A model generated the notes under the pieces. It saw nothing but the letters and a program-made list of their open reading frames with translations. It ran no database searches and was not told where the DNA came from. The position numbers and the translations under genes are program-made. DNA of 64,000 nt from Nitrospirillum iridis. GTDB taxonomy: Bacteria; Pseudomonadota; Alphaproteobacteria; Azospirillales; Azospirillaceae. Every line of letters starts with the position of its first letter. The first letter of the stretch is position 1. The stretch is from NCBI RefSeq assembly GCF_014205765.1, contig NZ_JACIIZ010000017.1:62001-126000 (forward strand), in the 5' to 3' direction. Below are positions 1-9,240 of this stretch, in pieces.

Positions 1-1289
1 CGCGAACCGGCGTCCGTGCCGGCCATCGCCTCGACCGCGTTCATGATCAGGTTCAGGATCACCTGCTGCAGTTGGGTGCTGTCGCCCCGGATGGTGACGG
101 TGTCGTCAAATTGAGCCTTGGCGACAACTTCGCGGCGTCGAAGTTCGCTCTGCAGCAGGTCAAGCACCACCGGGACCACTTGATCCAGGCATAGCCGATC
201 CAATTGCGGCGCGGACTTCCGTACGAGCTTGCGAAGGCTGGTGATAATATCACCAGCCCGGTGGCCATCCCGCACGATGCGTTCGACCGCCTGGCGGGCC
301 ATGTCGAGGTTGGGCTCGGCCGCATTGAGCCAGCGCAGGCAGGTCCCAGCGTTGGTGACAACCGCCATCAGCGGCTGATTGACCTCGTGCGCGATCGACG
401 CCGCTAGTTCGCCCATGGTGGTCATGCGCGTCACGTGAGCCAGTTCATTCTGGCTTTGGCGCAGGCCCTCCTCGGCCCGCTTGCGGTTTTCGATGTCGAC
501 ATTGATGCCGAACCATTGGGTGAGCTTGCCGGCGCTGTCGAAGAATGGACTGACCCGCCACAGAAACCACCGATACTGCCCATCCGCCCGACGCAGGCGC
601 GTCTCGGATTCTCCGGGCTTCCCCGACTGCAGGATGCTGACCCAGGTCTTCATCACCAGGTCGCGATCCTCCGGATGAATATAGTCCAGGAAGCCATAGC
701 CGATAATATCCTCGAGCGTGGCATCCGCGTAGTCGATGAAACTTTGACTCCAGTAGGTGATGCTGCCTTGCGCGTCGGCCCGCCAGGTCAAGCCGGGGAT
801 GGAGTCGATGATCTGTTGAAGTTGCCGCTCGCTTTCGCGCAGCGCCACCTCGCTGCTGCGCAGGGCGTCGCGCACGCCTTTGCGGTTCTCAACGTCGATA
901 ATGACACCGGCCGAACCGGTGAGGTCTCCGGCGGCGTCGTGGCAAGGATTCGCGAGAAAGAGCATCCAGCGATAGCTGCCGTCGGCGCGTCGAAGACGCG
1001 CTTCGTGCTCGGTCGCCAGGCCTTGCGTCAGGGCCGTCGCCCGGGCGCGCAGAAGCCCGTCGACATCTTCGGGGTGGACCGCGTCCAACCAGCCGCCCGC
1101 CAAGGCCGCATCGGCGCTTTGGCCGATATAGTCTAGATAGGGCTGGCTCAGAAACGTCATGTCGCCGGACGCGTCCGCCGACCAGACAAGTCCGGGCAAA
1201 GCGTTGATGAGATGCGCCAATTGGCCTTCTTTCCCGCCGGGCTCAGGCGGAACGCTGAAACGATCCTGGTTCCGATGGAGCTGTTCCAC
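1..1289 (-). CDS. PAS-domain sensor histidine kinase (3' part beyond window edge)
   Basis: Partial gene; the frame is still open at base 1, so the end of the ATPase domain is missing. The readable protein has two PAS domains in tandem (both begin with a LPGLVW/IPGLTW-type motif and end at a D(I/V)ENRK boundary). A HisKA dimerisation helix with the phospho-acceptor motif ASIAHEVNQPL follows, then the start of the HATPase with N-box NLIMNAVEAM. It should autophosphorylate on that His and pass phosphate to a response regulator, which is not visible here. No membrane segment is seen, so it is probably cytosolic. No ATG lies before the first PAS domain; the GTG at 1289 is the best start and an in-frame stop lies about 60 bases further upstream. 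The input signal is unknown. Confidence 0.85.
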   Translation of the reverse strand, partial: MEQLHRNQDRFSVPPEPGGKEGQLAHLINALPGLVWSADASGDMTFLSQPYLDYIGQSADAALAGGWLDAVHPEDVDGLLRARATALTQGLATEHEARLRRADGSYRWMLFLANPCHDAAGDLTGSAGVIIDVENRKGVRDALRSSEVALRESERQLQQIIDSIPGLTWRADAQGSITYWSQSFIDYADATLEDIIGYGFLDYIHPEDRDLVMKTWVSILQSGKPGESETRLRRADGQYRWFLWRVSPFFDSAGKLTQWFGINVDIENRKRAEEGLRQSQNELAHVTRMTTMGELAASIAHEVNQPLMAVVTNAGTCLRWLNAAEPNLDMARQAVERIVRDGHRAGDIITSLRKLVRKSAPQLDRLCLDQVVPVVLDLLQSELRRREVVAKAQFDDTVTIRGDSTQLQQVILNLIMNAVEAMAGTDAGS

Positions 1290-1830
1290 ACTCTGATCTT
1301 TCGACTGTCCTTGAACCGGAGATGAAGGGGCTCGACGAACCTTCCCTCACGCCTCTCAGCTCTGGCTTCAAGCTAACGCGATCGAACCAGCGCTTCCACC
1401 TCACCATGGTCTAGCCCGGCTCGACCTTGGATGAGGACGATCGTGAACTGTCGCAGCGACGGGATCGATCGCGACCGGTGCGGTTGCGACGGGCGTGAGC
1501 CGCGTGGCCAGGCCAGGGCGCCCTATCCCGGAAGCCGAACGATGCCGAAACAGACGCGAGGTCCGATTGGAGCCGGCTCCAGCTGAGCCTGTCCGCGGGC
1601 GGATCCACGCTAAGGCGATTCCACCTTTAAGCGACCCGCTCCTAGACGAAGGTCGAGTGCGGCATGCCTTGTGGGGATGGGAGCGCGACCATGGAAGAAT
1701 TGAACCCCTCCGGCACGACGATCTAGCCTCCAAACGCAATCAGGGGGGCTGGCTTGTCGAAGCTTTGGACATCCACCCGCCGCCATCGCCACGCCATTGG
1801 GCTGGCTCTGCCGAACGGGGACGCTCACCC
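1290..1830. other. Intergenic region, no supported gene
   Basis: About 540 bases separate the divergent kinase and winged-helix regulator. Short frames on both strands have arginine/serine-rich compositions typical of antisense shadows in GC-rich DNA and match nothing I recognise. The region presumably carries the two divergent promoters, but no clear box or operator was identified. Confidence 0.4.
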
Positions 1831-2424
1831 ATGACCCACGCTGCCACCTTCGCCTTCGGCGACTATCTGTTCATTCCGCGGCGCCAGCTCCTTCTAAAGA
1901 ACGGCGTGGCCGTTCGCGTCGGATGCCGCGCCTTGGATCTTCTGGCCGCCTTCGTTCGACGTCCTGGCGAGGTGCTCAGCAAGCGCGAGTTGATGGAGGA
2001 GGCATGGCCCTGCACGACAGTGATTGAGGGCAACCTCAAGGTCCACGTCGCCGCCCTGCGCCGGGTGTTCGACGACGATGCGGAACTGGCCCAGTACATC
2101 GCCACCGTGAATGGTCGGGGCTATCGGTTCGTCGCCCCGGTCTCGTGCAGCGAGGCGCCGACCGCCTCTGCGTCGCCTTGGCCGCTCGTCGGCGAGGTGC
2201 AACCGGCACCCGCGAGGGCTTTGGACGGACGTTTTCAAGATATGATCGCCTTATTGACGCAGGCGATGCGTTCGGTGGTCATCGACCTGCCCGGCGAGTC
2301 CGGCGCGGGCATGGCGCCGACGGTTTCACGCCGGGTTCTGTGCATTGAACTGACCGCGTGTGACGAGGCCTGGATCGAGGGCGTGTTCGCCCAGCCTCAA
2401 CGCGCGATGTCCATGACACGGTAA
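1831..2424 (+). CDS. Stand-alone winged-helix (OmpR/CadC-type) DNA-binding protein
   Basis: A 197-residue protein. Residues ~5-105 form a Trans_reg_C winged helix: start FAFGDYLFIPRRQLLL, recognition-helix region LSKRELMEEAWP, and the conserved wing end IATVNGRGYRFVAPV. In close relatives this domain heads large ATP-binding regulators. Here the chain ends about 90 residues later in sequence I cannot assign, so it is either a short regulator or a truncated one. The frame is open from 1495, but homology starts only at the ATG at 1831, which is used. It has no receiver domain and no membrane helix. An intrinsic terminator follows directly and a palindromic repeat overlaps its last codons. Confidence 0.75.
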   Translation: MTHAATFAFGDYLFIPRRQLLLKNGVAVRVGCRALDLLAAFVRRPGEVLSKRELMEEAWPCTTVIEGNLKVHVAALRRVFDDDAELAQYIATVNGRGYRFVAPVSCSEAPTASASPWPLVGEVQPAPARALDGRFQDMIALLTQAMRSVVIDLPGESGAGMAPTVSRRVLCIELTACDEAWIEGVFAQPQRAMSMTR

Positions 2425-2439
2425 GCGTCACGGACATCG
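2406..2439. repeat. Palindromic repeat, copy 1
   Basis: An imperfect inverted repeat with arms GATGTCC...GGACATC around a GGTAA centre. It shares the block CGGTAAGCGTCACGGACATC with a second copy at 2779-2812. The copies flank the transposase remnant, and this one overlaps the 3' end of the winged-helix gene. REP-like element or old insertion boundary; the function is unknown. Confidence 0.6.
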
Positions 2440-2454
2440 CAGATTGCTGACGAA

Positions 2455-2480
2455 GCCCTCGCCTTTGGCGGGGGCTTTTT
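2455..2480 (+). terminator. Rho-independent terminator of the winged-helix gene
   Basis: Stem GCCCTCGCC / GGCGGGGGC (one G-T wobble) with a TTT loop and a T5 tract. It lies 30 bases after the stop codon at 2424. Confidence 0.8.
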
Positions 2481-2490
2481 CAATGGGGCT

Positions 2491-2694
2491 ATGTTGAAGC
2501 CCTCGATGCCGCCCCAGATGGGACTTGAGATGGCGACGATCACGTCGCTGGTTCCATCAGATCACCTGCTGCGGAAGATCGACGCGGCGTCGGCCATCAC
2601 GTTCATCTAAGACCGGGTATCGTACCTTTACTGTGCCGATAACGGCCGTACGGCGACTGGACGCCGTGGTTCTGTTCAAAACACCGTTCAATGG
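2491..2694 (+). pseudogene. IS1182-family transposase N-terminal remnant
   Basis: The translation begins MLKPSMPPQMGLEMATITSL, then VPSDHLLRKIDAA, an in-frame TAA, YLYCADNGR and, after a frameshift, LDAVVLFKTPFNG. This is the recognisable N-terminal pattern of IS1182-type transposases (VPxDHLLRKID...YCxDNGRPALDPVVLFK). Only about 65 codons remain, the catalytic core is absent, and the copy carries both a stop and a frameshift, so it cannot work. It lies between two palindromic repeats and two terminators. Confidence 0.8.
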
Positions 2695-2732
2695 CCAAGC
2701 ACAAGACACCAAGCCCCGCCTGAAAACGGCCC

Positions 2733-2764
2733 AAAACAAAACCCCGCCGGAAGTCGACGGGGTT
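2733..2764 (-). terminator. Rho-independent terminator of the exported hydrolase gene
   Basis: On the minus strand the stem AACCCCG / CGGGGTT is followed by TTTTGTTTT. It is placed 60 bases downstream of the hydrolase stop at 2825. Confidence 0.75.
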
Positions 2765-2778
2765 GTCGGTAACCTGAG

Positions 2779-2812
2779 ATGTCCGCGACGCGGTAAGCGT
2801 CACGGACATCGT
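2779..2812. repeat. Palindromic repeat, copy 2
   Basis: Arms GATGTCCGCGACGC and GCGTCACGGACATC around GGTAA form a 14-bp stem with one mismatch. It is the better conserved partner of the repeat at 2406-2439 and lies just beyond the hydrolase gene end. Confidence 0.6.
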
Positions 2813-2824
2813 CAGCTTAAAGGC

Positions 2825-3811
2825 CTACTTCGTGACCTTGCGGTCGAGGAAGTCGTGGATCATCGGCGCCATGACGTCGAGACGGTCTTCCAGCGCGAAG
2901 TGGCCGCTGTCGAGGATGTGGATTTCGGCCTTGGGCAGGTCCCGCAGATAGGGATGGGCGCCGGCTTCGGGGAAGATCTTGTCGTTCTTGCCCCAGACGA
3001 TCAGCATCGGGGGCTGGTAGTCACGGAAGAACTTCTGGAATGCCGGGTAGAACGGTACGTTGGAGCCATAGTCACCGAGCATGTCCAGTTGAATGTCGCG
3101 GTTGCCCGGACGGTCGAGCAGAGCCTGGTCGTGGACCCAATTGTCCGGGCTGATGCGGCCCACATCACCCATGCCGTCAGTGTACTGGAATTTGGTGATG
3201 TCCAGCGTGACCAGGCCGTTCAGCGCATCGCGGTTCTTCTGCGCACGATCGGCCCAGTAGACCTTGATCGGGTCCCAGAACGGCGACTGCAGGCCTTCCG
3301 TGTAGGCGTTGCCGTTCTGGACGATCAGGCCGCTGACGCGCTCAGGATGCTTCAGCGCCAGTCGGTAGCCGATCGGGGCGCCGTAATCCATGACGTACAT
3401 GGTGTAGCGCTTGAGGCCCAACTGGCTCACCAGCTTGTCGACGATGTCAGCCTGATTGGCGAAGGTGTAGGAGAACTGGGTGTGGTCCGGCGCGTCGCTC
3501 TGACCATAGCCCGGATAGTCCGGCGCGATGACCCGGTACTTGTCGGCCAGCAGCGGGATCAGGTTGCGAAACATGTGCGACGAGGTTGGGAAGCCGTGCA
3601 GCAGCAACAGCACCGGACCGTCCGCCGGACCGGCCTCGCGATAGAACACCTTCACGCCGTCGACGGTGGCGGTTTGGTAGTGGATGACCGGGGGCGCGGG
3701 GCGTGCTATCGCGGCCGTCGAGGCCAGGACGGGAGCCGGAGCAGCCAAGGCGTGGGGCACGGTGGCCAGGGTGACGGCCGCGAACACCATGGATGTGAGC
3801 AGTCGAGTCAT
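2825..3811 (-). CDS. Exported alpha/beta hydrolase (haloalkane dehalogenase / epoxide hydrolase-like)
   Basis: A 328-residue protein with a Sec signal peptide (residues 1-23, ending ALA). The alpha/beta-hydrolase core shows the oxyanion motif HGFP at 72-75, a nucleophile Asp142 in MDYGAPIG (Asp rather than Ser, as in dehalogenases and epoxide hydrolases), a likely acid Asp277 in GKNDK, and His304 in SGHFALE. It should hydrolyse a halide, epoxide or related ester in the periplasm; the substrate is unknown. It starts after a strong AAGGAGATACCT site. It is a close paralogue of the divergent cytoplasmic protein at 4419-5294 and lies downstream of a small exported protein on the same strand. Confidence 0.85.
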   Translation of the reverse strand: MTRLLTSMVFAAVTLATVPHALAAPAPVLASTAAIARPAPPVIHYQTATVDGVKVFYREAGPADGPVLLLLHGFPTSSHMFRNLIPLLADKYRVIAPDYPGYGQSDAPDHTQFSYTFANQADIVDKLVSQLGLKRYTMYVMDYGAPIGYRLALKHPERVSGLIVQNGNAYTEGLQSPFWDPIKVYWADRAQKNRDALNGLVTLDITKFQYTDGMGDVGRISPDNWVHDQALLDRPGNRDIQLDMLGDYGSNVPFYPAFQKFFRDYQPPMLIVWGKNDKIFPEAGAHPYLRDLPKAEIHILDSGHFALEDRLDVMAPMIHDFLDRKVTK

Positions 3812-3889
3812 AGGTATCTCCTTGGTTTTCTGGGGGGAGGAAGGGCCTCGCCACGCCTCAATGCATGGCGAGATCGTCTGGCGGGCCGA

Positions 3890-4072
3890 CTACTTGGTCC
3901 TGTCGGCCGCCATCACGCGCTGGGCCGCAGGCGGGATCATCCGGTCCTGCGTCGCCAGAAGGTGGTCGCTGGGCTTGGGCTTCCCGGCCGGCCCGACATC
4001 GATGGCGAAGGTCGCGTTGGCGGGGGAAACGGCGGCCAAGGCCGCGATCATTCCGACTAGGGCGCGCTTCAT
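3890..4072 (-). CDS. Small exported protein of unknown function
   Basis: A 60-residue protein with a plausible signal peptide (MKRALVGMIAALAAVSPANA) and a short mature part rich in Pro and Lys. A good site, GGAG seven bases before the ATG, supports translation. It sits 78 bases upstream of the exported hydrolase on the same strand, so the two may be co-transcribed. I recognise no family. It could still be a spurious frame, but signal peptide plus ribosome site argue for a real gene. Confidence 0.5.
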   Translation of the reverse strand: MKRALVGMIAALAAVSPANATFAIDVGPAGKPKPSDHLLATQDRMIPPAAQRVMAADRTK

Positions 4073-4418
4073 CGTGTTCTCCGTGGGGTGACCGAGCCCG
4101 GGATGGGCGTTGGTCGATAGGATTAGTCCCCAATCGGACAGATGTGGTGTTAGGCGTTGTAAATCGCGGTCAATGTCAGGTTTGTTGATGTGTAGATGGT
4201 GGAATGAGTTCTTTTTTCAGTGAGTTTGAAGGAAGCATCTCTCGAGTTGCTTTTTGGAAATTGGGATCAACGCCAAATTTTACAGAACTTTACTGGTTCA
4301 CGTGCGCGTTTGGGATGGAGTGTCGATTTACGACGACACTCAACACAGTCGATAGCGCCCCGCCGCCAGTGACCTCGCGGGCCGGTCATCGTCTGCACTT
4401 CCAGAGCATGAGGCTCCC
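4073..4418. promoter_or_regulatory. Divergent promoter region between the two hydrolase units
   Basis: 346 bases between genes read outward on both sides. Bases ~4140-4330 are much more AT-rich than the surrounding coding DNA, as expected for promoters. No operator dyad or coding frame was convincing. Confidence 0.4.
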
Positions 4419-5294
4419 ATGTCGCTAGAACCCGTCCGACCCGTGATCGCCCTGCATCGCGCCGAAGTCGGGGATGTCTCGATCTTCTATCGCGAGGCTG
4501 GAGATCCCGAACGTCCAACCATCCTGCTGCTGCACGGCTTTCCAAGCTCGTCGCATCAGTTCCGGGACCTGATCCCGCGCCTGGCCAACCGTTACCATCT
4601 GGTGGCGCCGGATTTACCCGGCTTTGGCTTCACCATCGCGCCCGAGGGGTTCGATTACAGTTTCGCGCGCTTGGCCAAGGTCATGGAATCCTTCACGGAC
4701 GCCATCGGCCTCAAGCGCTACGCGGTCTACATCTTCGACTACGGCGCGCCGGTGGGCTTGCGCCTGGCGCTTGCCCGGCCCGGCGCGATCACGGCGATTA
4801 TCTCGCAGAACGGCAATGCCTACGAAGAGGGCCTCAGCGATGGCTGGGCGCAAACGAAGGCGTTCTGGGCCGATCCGTCGCCGGCCAATCGCGAGGCGAT
4901 GCGGGGCATGTTCACACTGGAGACCACGCGCTGGCAGTACACGCACGGCGTGCCCGACGAGACCCAGGTGGCGCCGGAGGCCTATTGGCTGGACTACACC
5001 CTCATGTCGCGGCCGGGCAACGTCGACATCCAGCTGGGACTGATCGCCGACTACGTCAGCAACGTCGCGCTCTATCCGCGTTTCCACCAGTACTTCCGCG
5101 ACCGACAGCCGCCGCTTCTGGCGGTCTGGGGTGCCAACGATCCCTTCTTCGTGCCGGCTGGGGCCGAGGCGTTCCGTCGGGACTTGCCGAAGGCTGAGGT
5201 GCATTTCCTTGCAACGGGACACTTCGCCCTTGAAACCCACGGGCGCGAAGTCGCCGACCACATCCGGGATTTCCTGGGGCAAACGTCAACCTGA
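4419..5294 (+). CDS. Cytoplasmic alpha/beta hydrolase (haloalkane dehalogenase / epoxide hydrolase-like)
   Basis: A 291-residue protein without a signal peptide. It has HGFP at 39-42, the Asp nucleophile at 107 in FDYGAPVG, acid Asp241 in GANDPFF and His268 in TGHFALE, the same catalytic set as the exported paralogue at 2825-3811. Long shared blocks ([23 protein letters not shown]) show the two arose by duplication. It probably hydrolyses the same class of carbon-halogen, epoxide or ester bond, but inside the cell. The exact substrate cannot be read from the sequence. Confidence 0.85.
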   Translation: MSLEPVRPVIALHRAEVGDVSIFYREAGDPERPTILLLHGFPSSSHQFRDLIPRLANRYHLVAPDLPGFGFTIAPEGFDYSFARLAKVMESFTDAIGLKRYAVYIFDYGAPVGLRLALARPGAITAIISQNGNAYEEGLSDGWAQTKAFWADPSPANREAMRGMFTLETTRWQYTHGVPDETQVAPEAYWLDYTLMSRPGNVDIQLGLIADYVSNVALYPRFHQYFRDRQPPLLAVWGANDPFFVPAGAEAFRRDLPKAEVHFLATGHFALETHGREVADHIRDFLGQTST

Positions 5295-5363
5295 CCATCG
5301 CGACACGGCGATATCTGAGATGAAGCCCGGCCGCGCCAGGTGCCGGAGGGCATGCGCGTCACC

Positions 5364-5600
5364 CTACCCGCGGTTGCCACCGCCGCCCATCACCACCGTG
5401 GGCGTCCAGCCCCGGGCGCGGTTGGCGGCCGCACCTTCGCGCAAGCGCACCGCCGGGATCCCGTCGCCCGCGCGATCCAAATCGACGATTTCTCGCAATC
5501 TGCGAGCCAAAATGGGATCACCGGCGGCATCCAACTCGGCGGCGGCGCGCTCAAGTTTGCGGCGGATTTCCTCGGCATCGTAGTAACTAATCACTTCCAT
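5364..5600 (-). CDS. Small hypothetical protein
   Basis: A 78-residue frame starting at the ATG at 5600 (MEVISYYDAEEIRRKLERAA), with an AGGT-type site ten bases upstream. The first ~50 residues look like amphipathic helices rich in Arg, Glu and Ala; the C-terminus is Gly-rich. It has no signal peptide and no known motif. It stands alone between the cytoplasmic hydrolase and the SDR epimerase. The composition of the N-terminal half looks like a real protein. Confidence 0.45.
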   Translation of the reverse strand: MEVISYYDAEEIRRKLERAAAELDAAGDPILARRLREIVDLDRAGDGIPAVRLREGAAANRARGWTPTVVMGGGGNRG

Positions 5601-5772
5601 GGCGGCACCTGCAGGTCCTGTACACATGCCGTTAACGCAAACGCCGTGCCGCGTGCCGCCTATACCAAGGGTGGGGCCTCAAGCCACAGTCGCGCCGCGT
5701 CGCCGGACGTGGTAGGCAAGGTCCCGTCCGCGCCAAGGCTTCCAAGATCCCGCCCACAGGAATTCCCTCACG

Positions 5773-6798
5773 ATGTCCCCTGTCCTGGTCACCGGCAGCG
5801 CCGGGTTCATCGGCAACCATGTGGCCCTGGCCCTGTTGCGCCAGGGCGTGCCCGTGGTGGGACTGGACAACCTGACCCCCTATTACGATGTCGCCCTGAA
5901 GGAGGCGCGGCTGGCGCGGCTGCGGGCCTTCCCCGGCTTCACCGAGGCGCGCATCGACCTTGCCAACCGCGAGGCGGTGGCGGCCCTGTTCGGGGCGCAC
6001 CGCTTCACCCGGGTGGTGCACCTGGCGGCCCAGGCCGGCGTTCGCTATAGCCTGGAGCATCCGGCCGCCTACATCGACAGCAATCTGGTGGGCTTCGCCA
6101 ACCTGCTGGAGGGATGCCGGGCGGCGGCCACCGGGCACCTGGTCTACGCCTCCACCAGTTCGGTCTACGGCGCCAATACCAACATGCCCTTCAGCCCGCA
6201 TGCCGGGGCCGACCATCCCCTGACCCTGTATGCCGCCACCAAGCGCGCCAACGAGCTGATGGCCCATTCCTATAGCCATCTGTTCCGCATTCCGGTGACG
6301 GGCGTGCGGCTGTTCACGGTCTACGGCCCCTGGGGCCGGCCGGACATGGCGCTGTTCAAGTTCGCCGAGGCCATCGTGCAGGGCCGGCCCATCGACGTCT
6401 ATGGCGAGGGGCGCATGCAACGCGACTTCACCTATGTCGATGATGTGGTGACGGCCATCCTGGGACTGCTGGACCGCCCGCCGGTCCCCGATGCCGCCTG
6501 GAGCGGCGACCGGCCTGATCCCGCCAGCAGCGGCGTGGCCCCCTACCGCCTGTACAATGTGGGCAGCGACCGGCCGGTGGACCTGATGCGCTATGTCCGC
6601 CTGCTGGAGGAAAAGCTGGGTCTCACGGCGGACATCCGCCTGCTGCCGATCCAGCCTGGCGACGTGCCCGCCACGTGGGCCGACATCGACGATTTGGCCC
6701 GCGACGTCGGTTATGCCCCGGCGACGCCGGTGGAGGTCGGGGTGGAACGGTTCGTGGACTGGTTCCGGACCTATCAGGCGGGCCGCCAGCCGGCGTGA
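5773..6798 (+). CDS. UDP-glucuronate 4-epimerase-like SDR
   Basis: A 341-residue extended short-chain dehydrogenase/reductase. The NAD-binding motif TGSAGFIG is at 7-14, the LDNLTPYYDVALKEARL signature of UDP-glucuronate 4-epimerases is at 31-47, and the catalytic Tyr153/Lys157 are in LYAATKRANE. It has RDFTYVDDVV and the family's C-terminal PGDVPATWAD. It likely converts UDP-glucuronate to UDP-galacturonate for capsule, lipopolysaccharide or exopolysaccharide. It stands alone and converges with the chemoreceptor gene, so its glycan partners may be the cassette at 44-52 kb. Other UDP-uronate epimerases are possible. Confidence 0.85.
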   Translation: MSPVLVTGSAGFIGNHVALALLRQGVPVVGLDNLTPYYDVALKEARLARLRAFPGFTEARIDLANREAVAALFGAHRFTRVVHLAAQAGVRYSLEHPAAYIDSNLVGFANLLEGCRAAATGHLVYASTSSVYGANTNMPFSPHAGADHPLTLYAATKRANELMAHSYSHLFRIPVTGVRLFTVYGPWGRPDMALFKFAEAIVQGRPIDVYGEGRMQRDFTYVDDVVTAILGLLDRPPVPDAAWSGDRPDPASSGVAPYRLYNVGSDRPVDLMRYVRLLEEKLGLTADIRLLPIQPGDVPATWADIDDLARDVGYAPATPVEVGVERFVDWFRTYQAGRQPA

Positions 6799-6829
6799 GC
6801 CGGCTGGTCTGGCCGCTGTCGCCCGCTGA

Positions 6830-9010
6830 TCAGGCCGCCCGGACCTTGGCGAGGAAATCGTCCACAGCCTGCCCGAGACGATCCGTCTCCTGCGTGATTT
6901 CGCCGGAAACCTGCAGGACCTGGGTGGCCGCCTCCCGGGTTTCGGACGCCGCCTGGGTCACGCCTTGAATGGTGGTGGTCACATCCTGGGTGCCATCAGC
7001 CGCCTGCTGGACGTTGCGGGCGATCTCACCCGTCGCCGCGTTCTGTTCCTCCACCGCCGACGCGATGCCGGTGGTGATGCTGCGCATCTGCTCGATCACC
7101 CGGCTGACGCCCTGGATGCTCGTCGCGGACTCGCGGGCCGCCTGCTGCATGTTGGCGATCCGCTGCGCGATTTCATCGGTCGCTTTCGCCGTCTGGGTTG
7201 CCAGGCTTTTCACCTCGGACGCCACAACGGCGAAGCCCTTGCCGGCGTCACCGGCCCGTGCCGCCTCGATCGTGGCGTTGAGCGCCAACAGGTTGGTTTG
7301 CCCGGCGATGGACGAGATCAGCTCAACCACCGTGCCAATCTTCTCCGCCGCCGTGGTGAGGCCCAGGATCTGCGCGTTGGCCTCATCCGCGGTGCGGACC
7401 GCGTCGGTGGCGATGGTGGTCGACTTGGCGACCTGGCTGGCGATTTCCGTGATCGAGATGGACAGTTCTTCGGTGGCCGCGGCGACCGTCTGGACATTGG
7501 CGCTGGCCTCGCGGGCCCCTTCGGCGACGGTCGCCGCCTGGGTGCTGGTCTGGTCGGCGGTCACCGTCATGCCCGTCGCGGCGTTGCCCATGAGCGCCGC
7601 AGCGCTGCTGAGACTGGCCACGACCGCCTTGACGCTGGCCTCCAAGTCGCTGGCCATCCGGCCCAGCGTCGCCCGACGTTCAGCCTCACTGGCGGCCTGC
7701 AAGGCGACGCGCTCCCGCTCGGCACGCTTCAGATCAGCGGCCATCTTGTTCAGGGCTTCCGCCAAGGTTCCGGTTTCATCGATCTGCCCCACGACCAATT
7801 CCTGGTCAACCTTGCCCGCCGCCACATCCTCGGCGAAGTGGGCGCTTGCCCGTATGGGGCGGGCGATGCCGCGGGCGACGACCCACATGCCGGCGACACC
7901 GCTGCCCGCGATCACCAGCGCCACAATCACCTGCAACAGCGCGTCACGGTTGTTACGCTGCCGCAGGGCGCTATCGAGCGTCGTGGCCGCCTCCATCGCG
8001 ACCGTTTGGGGCACATCGATCAGCACGGACCACGGCGTCTTGGTCCGGCCCAGGACGATGGGGGCGAACGCTTTGATCGAGTTGGAGGCCGTGTCCATCG
8101 TCACTTGCTGTTGGCCGGCCTGGATCACCGCCAAATCCGCCTTCCAATTGCTGTCGAAACGTTCAAATGAACCGCCGATGGCGTCAGGATGCTCGCTGGA
8201 CGCGACGATCAGGCCCATATTGCTGATGATGGTGACCGAGGCCCTACCTTCGAACACCGATTTCTTCACCTGTTCAGCCAGCTGCTGGACGAACGAAAGG
8301 TCGAAGTCGGCGCCGGCGACCCCCCGGAACTTGCCGTCGATCATGATGGGCACCGACAGGGTGGCCAGGTAGACGCTCTTGCCCTGTACGACATAGGGCA
8401 GCGGGTCAAGAATGCTTTCGCCGCCACCGCCCTGGGGACCTATGTACCAGCCGCCTTTCATCACCCCGTTGGGATGCAGGGCATGGCTATCGTACTCCAC
8501 CAGGGGCTGAAGGGCGATATGGCCCGCGGCGTCGCGCGTCCAATAGGGCAGGAAACGGCCGGTGGCATCCGACCCCATGTCGTGGCGATCCTTGAAGACG
8601 GCGTCCTGTCCATCCAGGGCGTCGGGCTCCCACGCGCTGTAGGTTCCATTGAAGCGGGGATTGTCCTTCAACACGCCGAGCAGGAGGGCGTTGAACTGGG
8701 CCCGCCGCTGGGCCGCGGCCGTGCCCGTCTTGTCCTGCGCGCCCGCCAGCACCTCAAAGGACCGGGCCATGTTGCGGGCGCTATCGAACGCGCTATCCAG
8801 CGTGGAGCGGATGATCCCCGCCTGCGTCGCCGCGAGCGTCTGCAGGCTTTCCCGCGTCTTGGTATCGGTTAGTTGCCCGACATGTTCACTCACGAAGTCT
8901 TTGGTGTTGCCCGACGCGATCAGACCATAGCCGACCAAGGCGCCGGTGGCCCCGAGGACACAAAGGGCAGATAATAAAGCGATTTTCGTCTGCAAAGATT
9001 TAAAACGCAC
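6830..9010 (-). CDS. Methyl-accepting chemotaxis protein with dCache-type sensor
   Basis: About 726 residues. A short N-terminal tail and TM1 (~10-33) precede a large periplasmic domain (~35-355) of dCache type, with WEPD, a DFDLS strand and two sub-domains. TM2 follows at ~357-380, then HAMP ([13 protein letters not shown]...) and the MA signalling domain with the hairpin tip [20 protein letters not shown] and methylation helices. It should pass a small-molecule signal to CheA/CheW, which are not in this window. The start is the GTG at 9010, with GGAGG five bases upstream, rather than the longer GTG frame at 9028. The ligand is unknown. Confidence 0.9.
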   Translation of the reverse strand: MRFKSLQTKIALLSALCVLGATGALVGYGLIASGNTKDFVSEHVGQLTDTKTRESLQTLAATQAGIIRSTLDSAFDSARNMARSFEVLAGAQDKTGTAAAQRRAQFNALLLGVLKDNPRFNGTYSAWEPDALDGQDAVFKDRHDMGSDATGRFLPYWTRDAAGHIALQPLVEYDSHALHPNGVMKGGWYIGPQGGGGESILDPLPYVVQGKSVYLATLSVPIMIDGKFRGVAGADFDLSFVQQLAEQVKKSVFEGRASVTIISNMGLIVASSEHPDAIGGSFERFDSNWKADLAVIQAGQQQVTMDTASNSIKAFAPIVLGRTKTPWSVLIDVPQTVAMEAATTLDSALRQRNNRDALLQVIVALVIAGSGVAGMWVVARGIARPIRASAHFAEDVAAGKVDQELVVGQIDETGTLAEALNKMAADLKRAERERVALQAASEAERRATLGRMASDLEASVKAVVASLSSAAALMGNAATGMTVTADQTSTQAATVAEGAREASANVQTVAAATEELSISITEIASQVAKSTTIATDAVRTADEANAQILGLTTAAEKIGTVVELISSIAGQTNLLALNATIEAARAGDAGKGFAVVASEVKSLATQTAKATDEIAQRIANMQQAARESATSIQGVSRVIEQMRSITTGIASAVEEQNAATGEIARNVQQAADGTQDVTTTIQGVTQAASETREAATQVLQVSGEITQETDRLGQAVDDFLAKVRAA

Positions 9011-9198
9011 GACGTCCTCCAGGTTCACATCAATGCCAGTGATTCCGGCAAAATCTGAAGGACCCTAACGCCAGCATTCAAATTACTGCTGACATAGATC
9101 AATACCCATAGCCTTATCTTGGAACTCTTAAGGATAGAATAGAATTTCTGATCACTATCACACCAAATTTTTTATGGATAATCATTTGTTAATTTTTC

Positions 9199-9233
9199 AA
9201 AAAAGGCGGCGACAGACCATAACTGTCGCCGCC
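9199..9233 (-). terminator. Rho-independent terminator of the 9241-10458 operon
   Basis: A perfect 11-bp stem (GGCGGCGACAG / CTGTCGCCGCC) with a 7-base loop and a T6 tract on the minus strand. It begins eight bases beyond the stop codon at 9241. Confidence 0.9.
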
Positions 9234-9240
9234 ATTGTAA

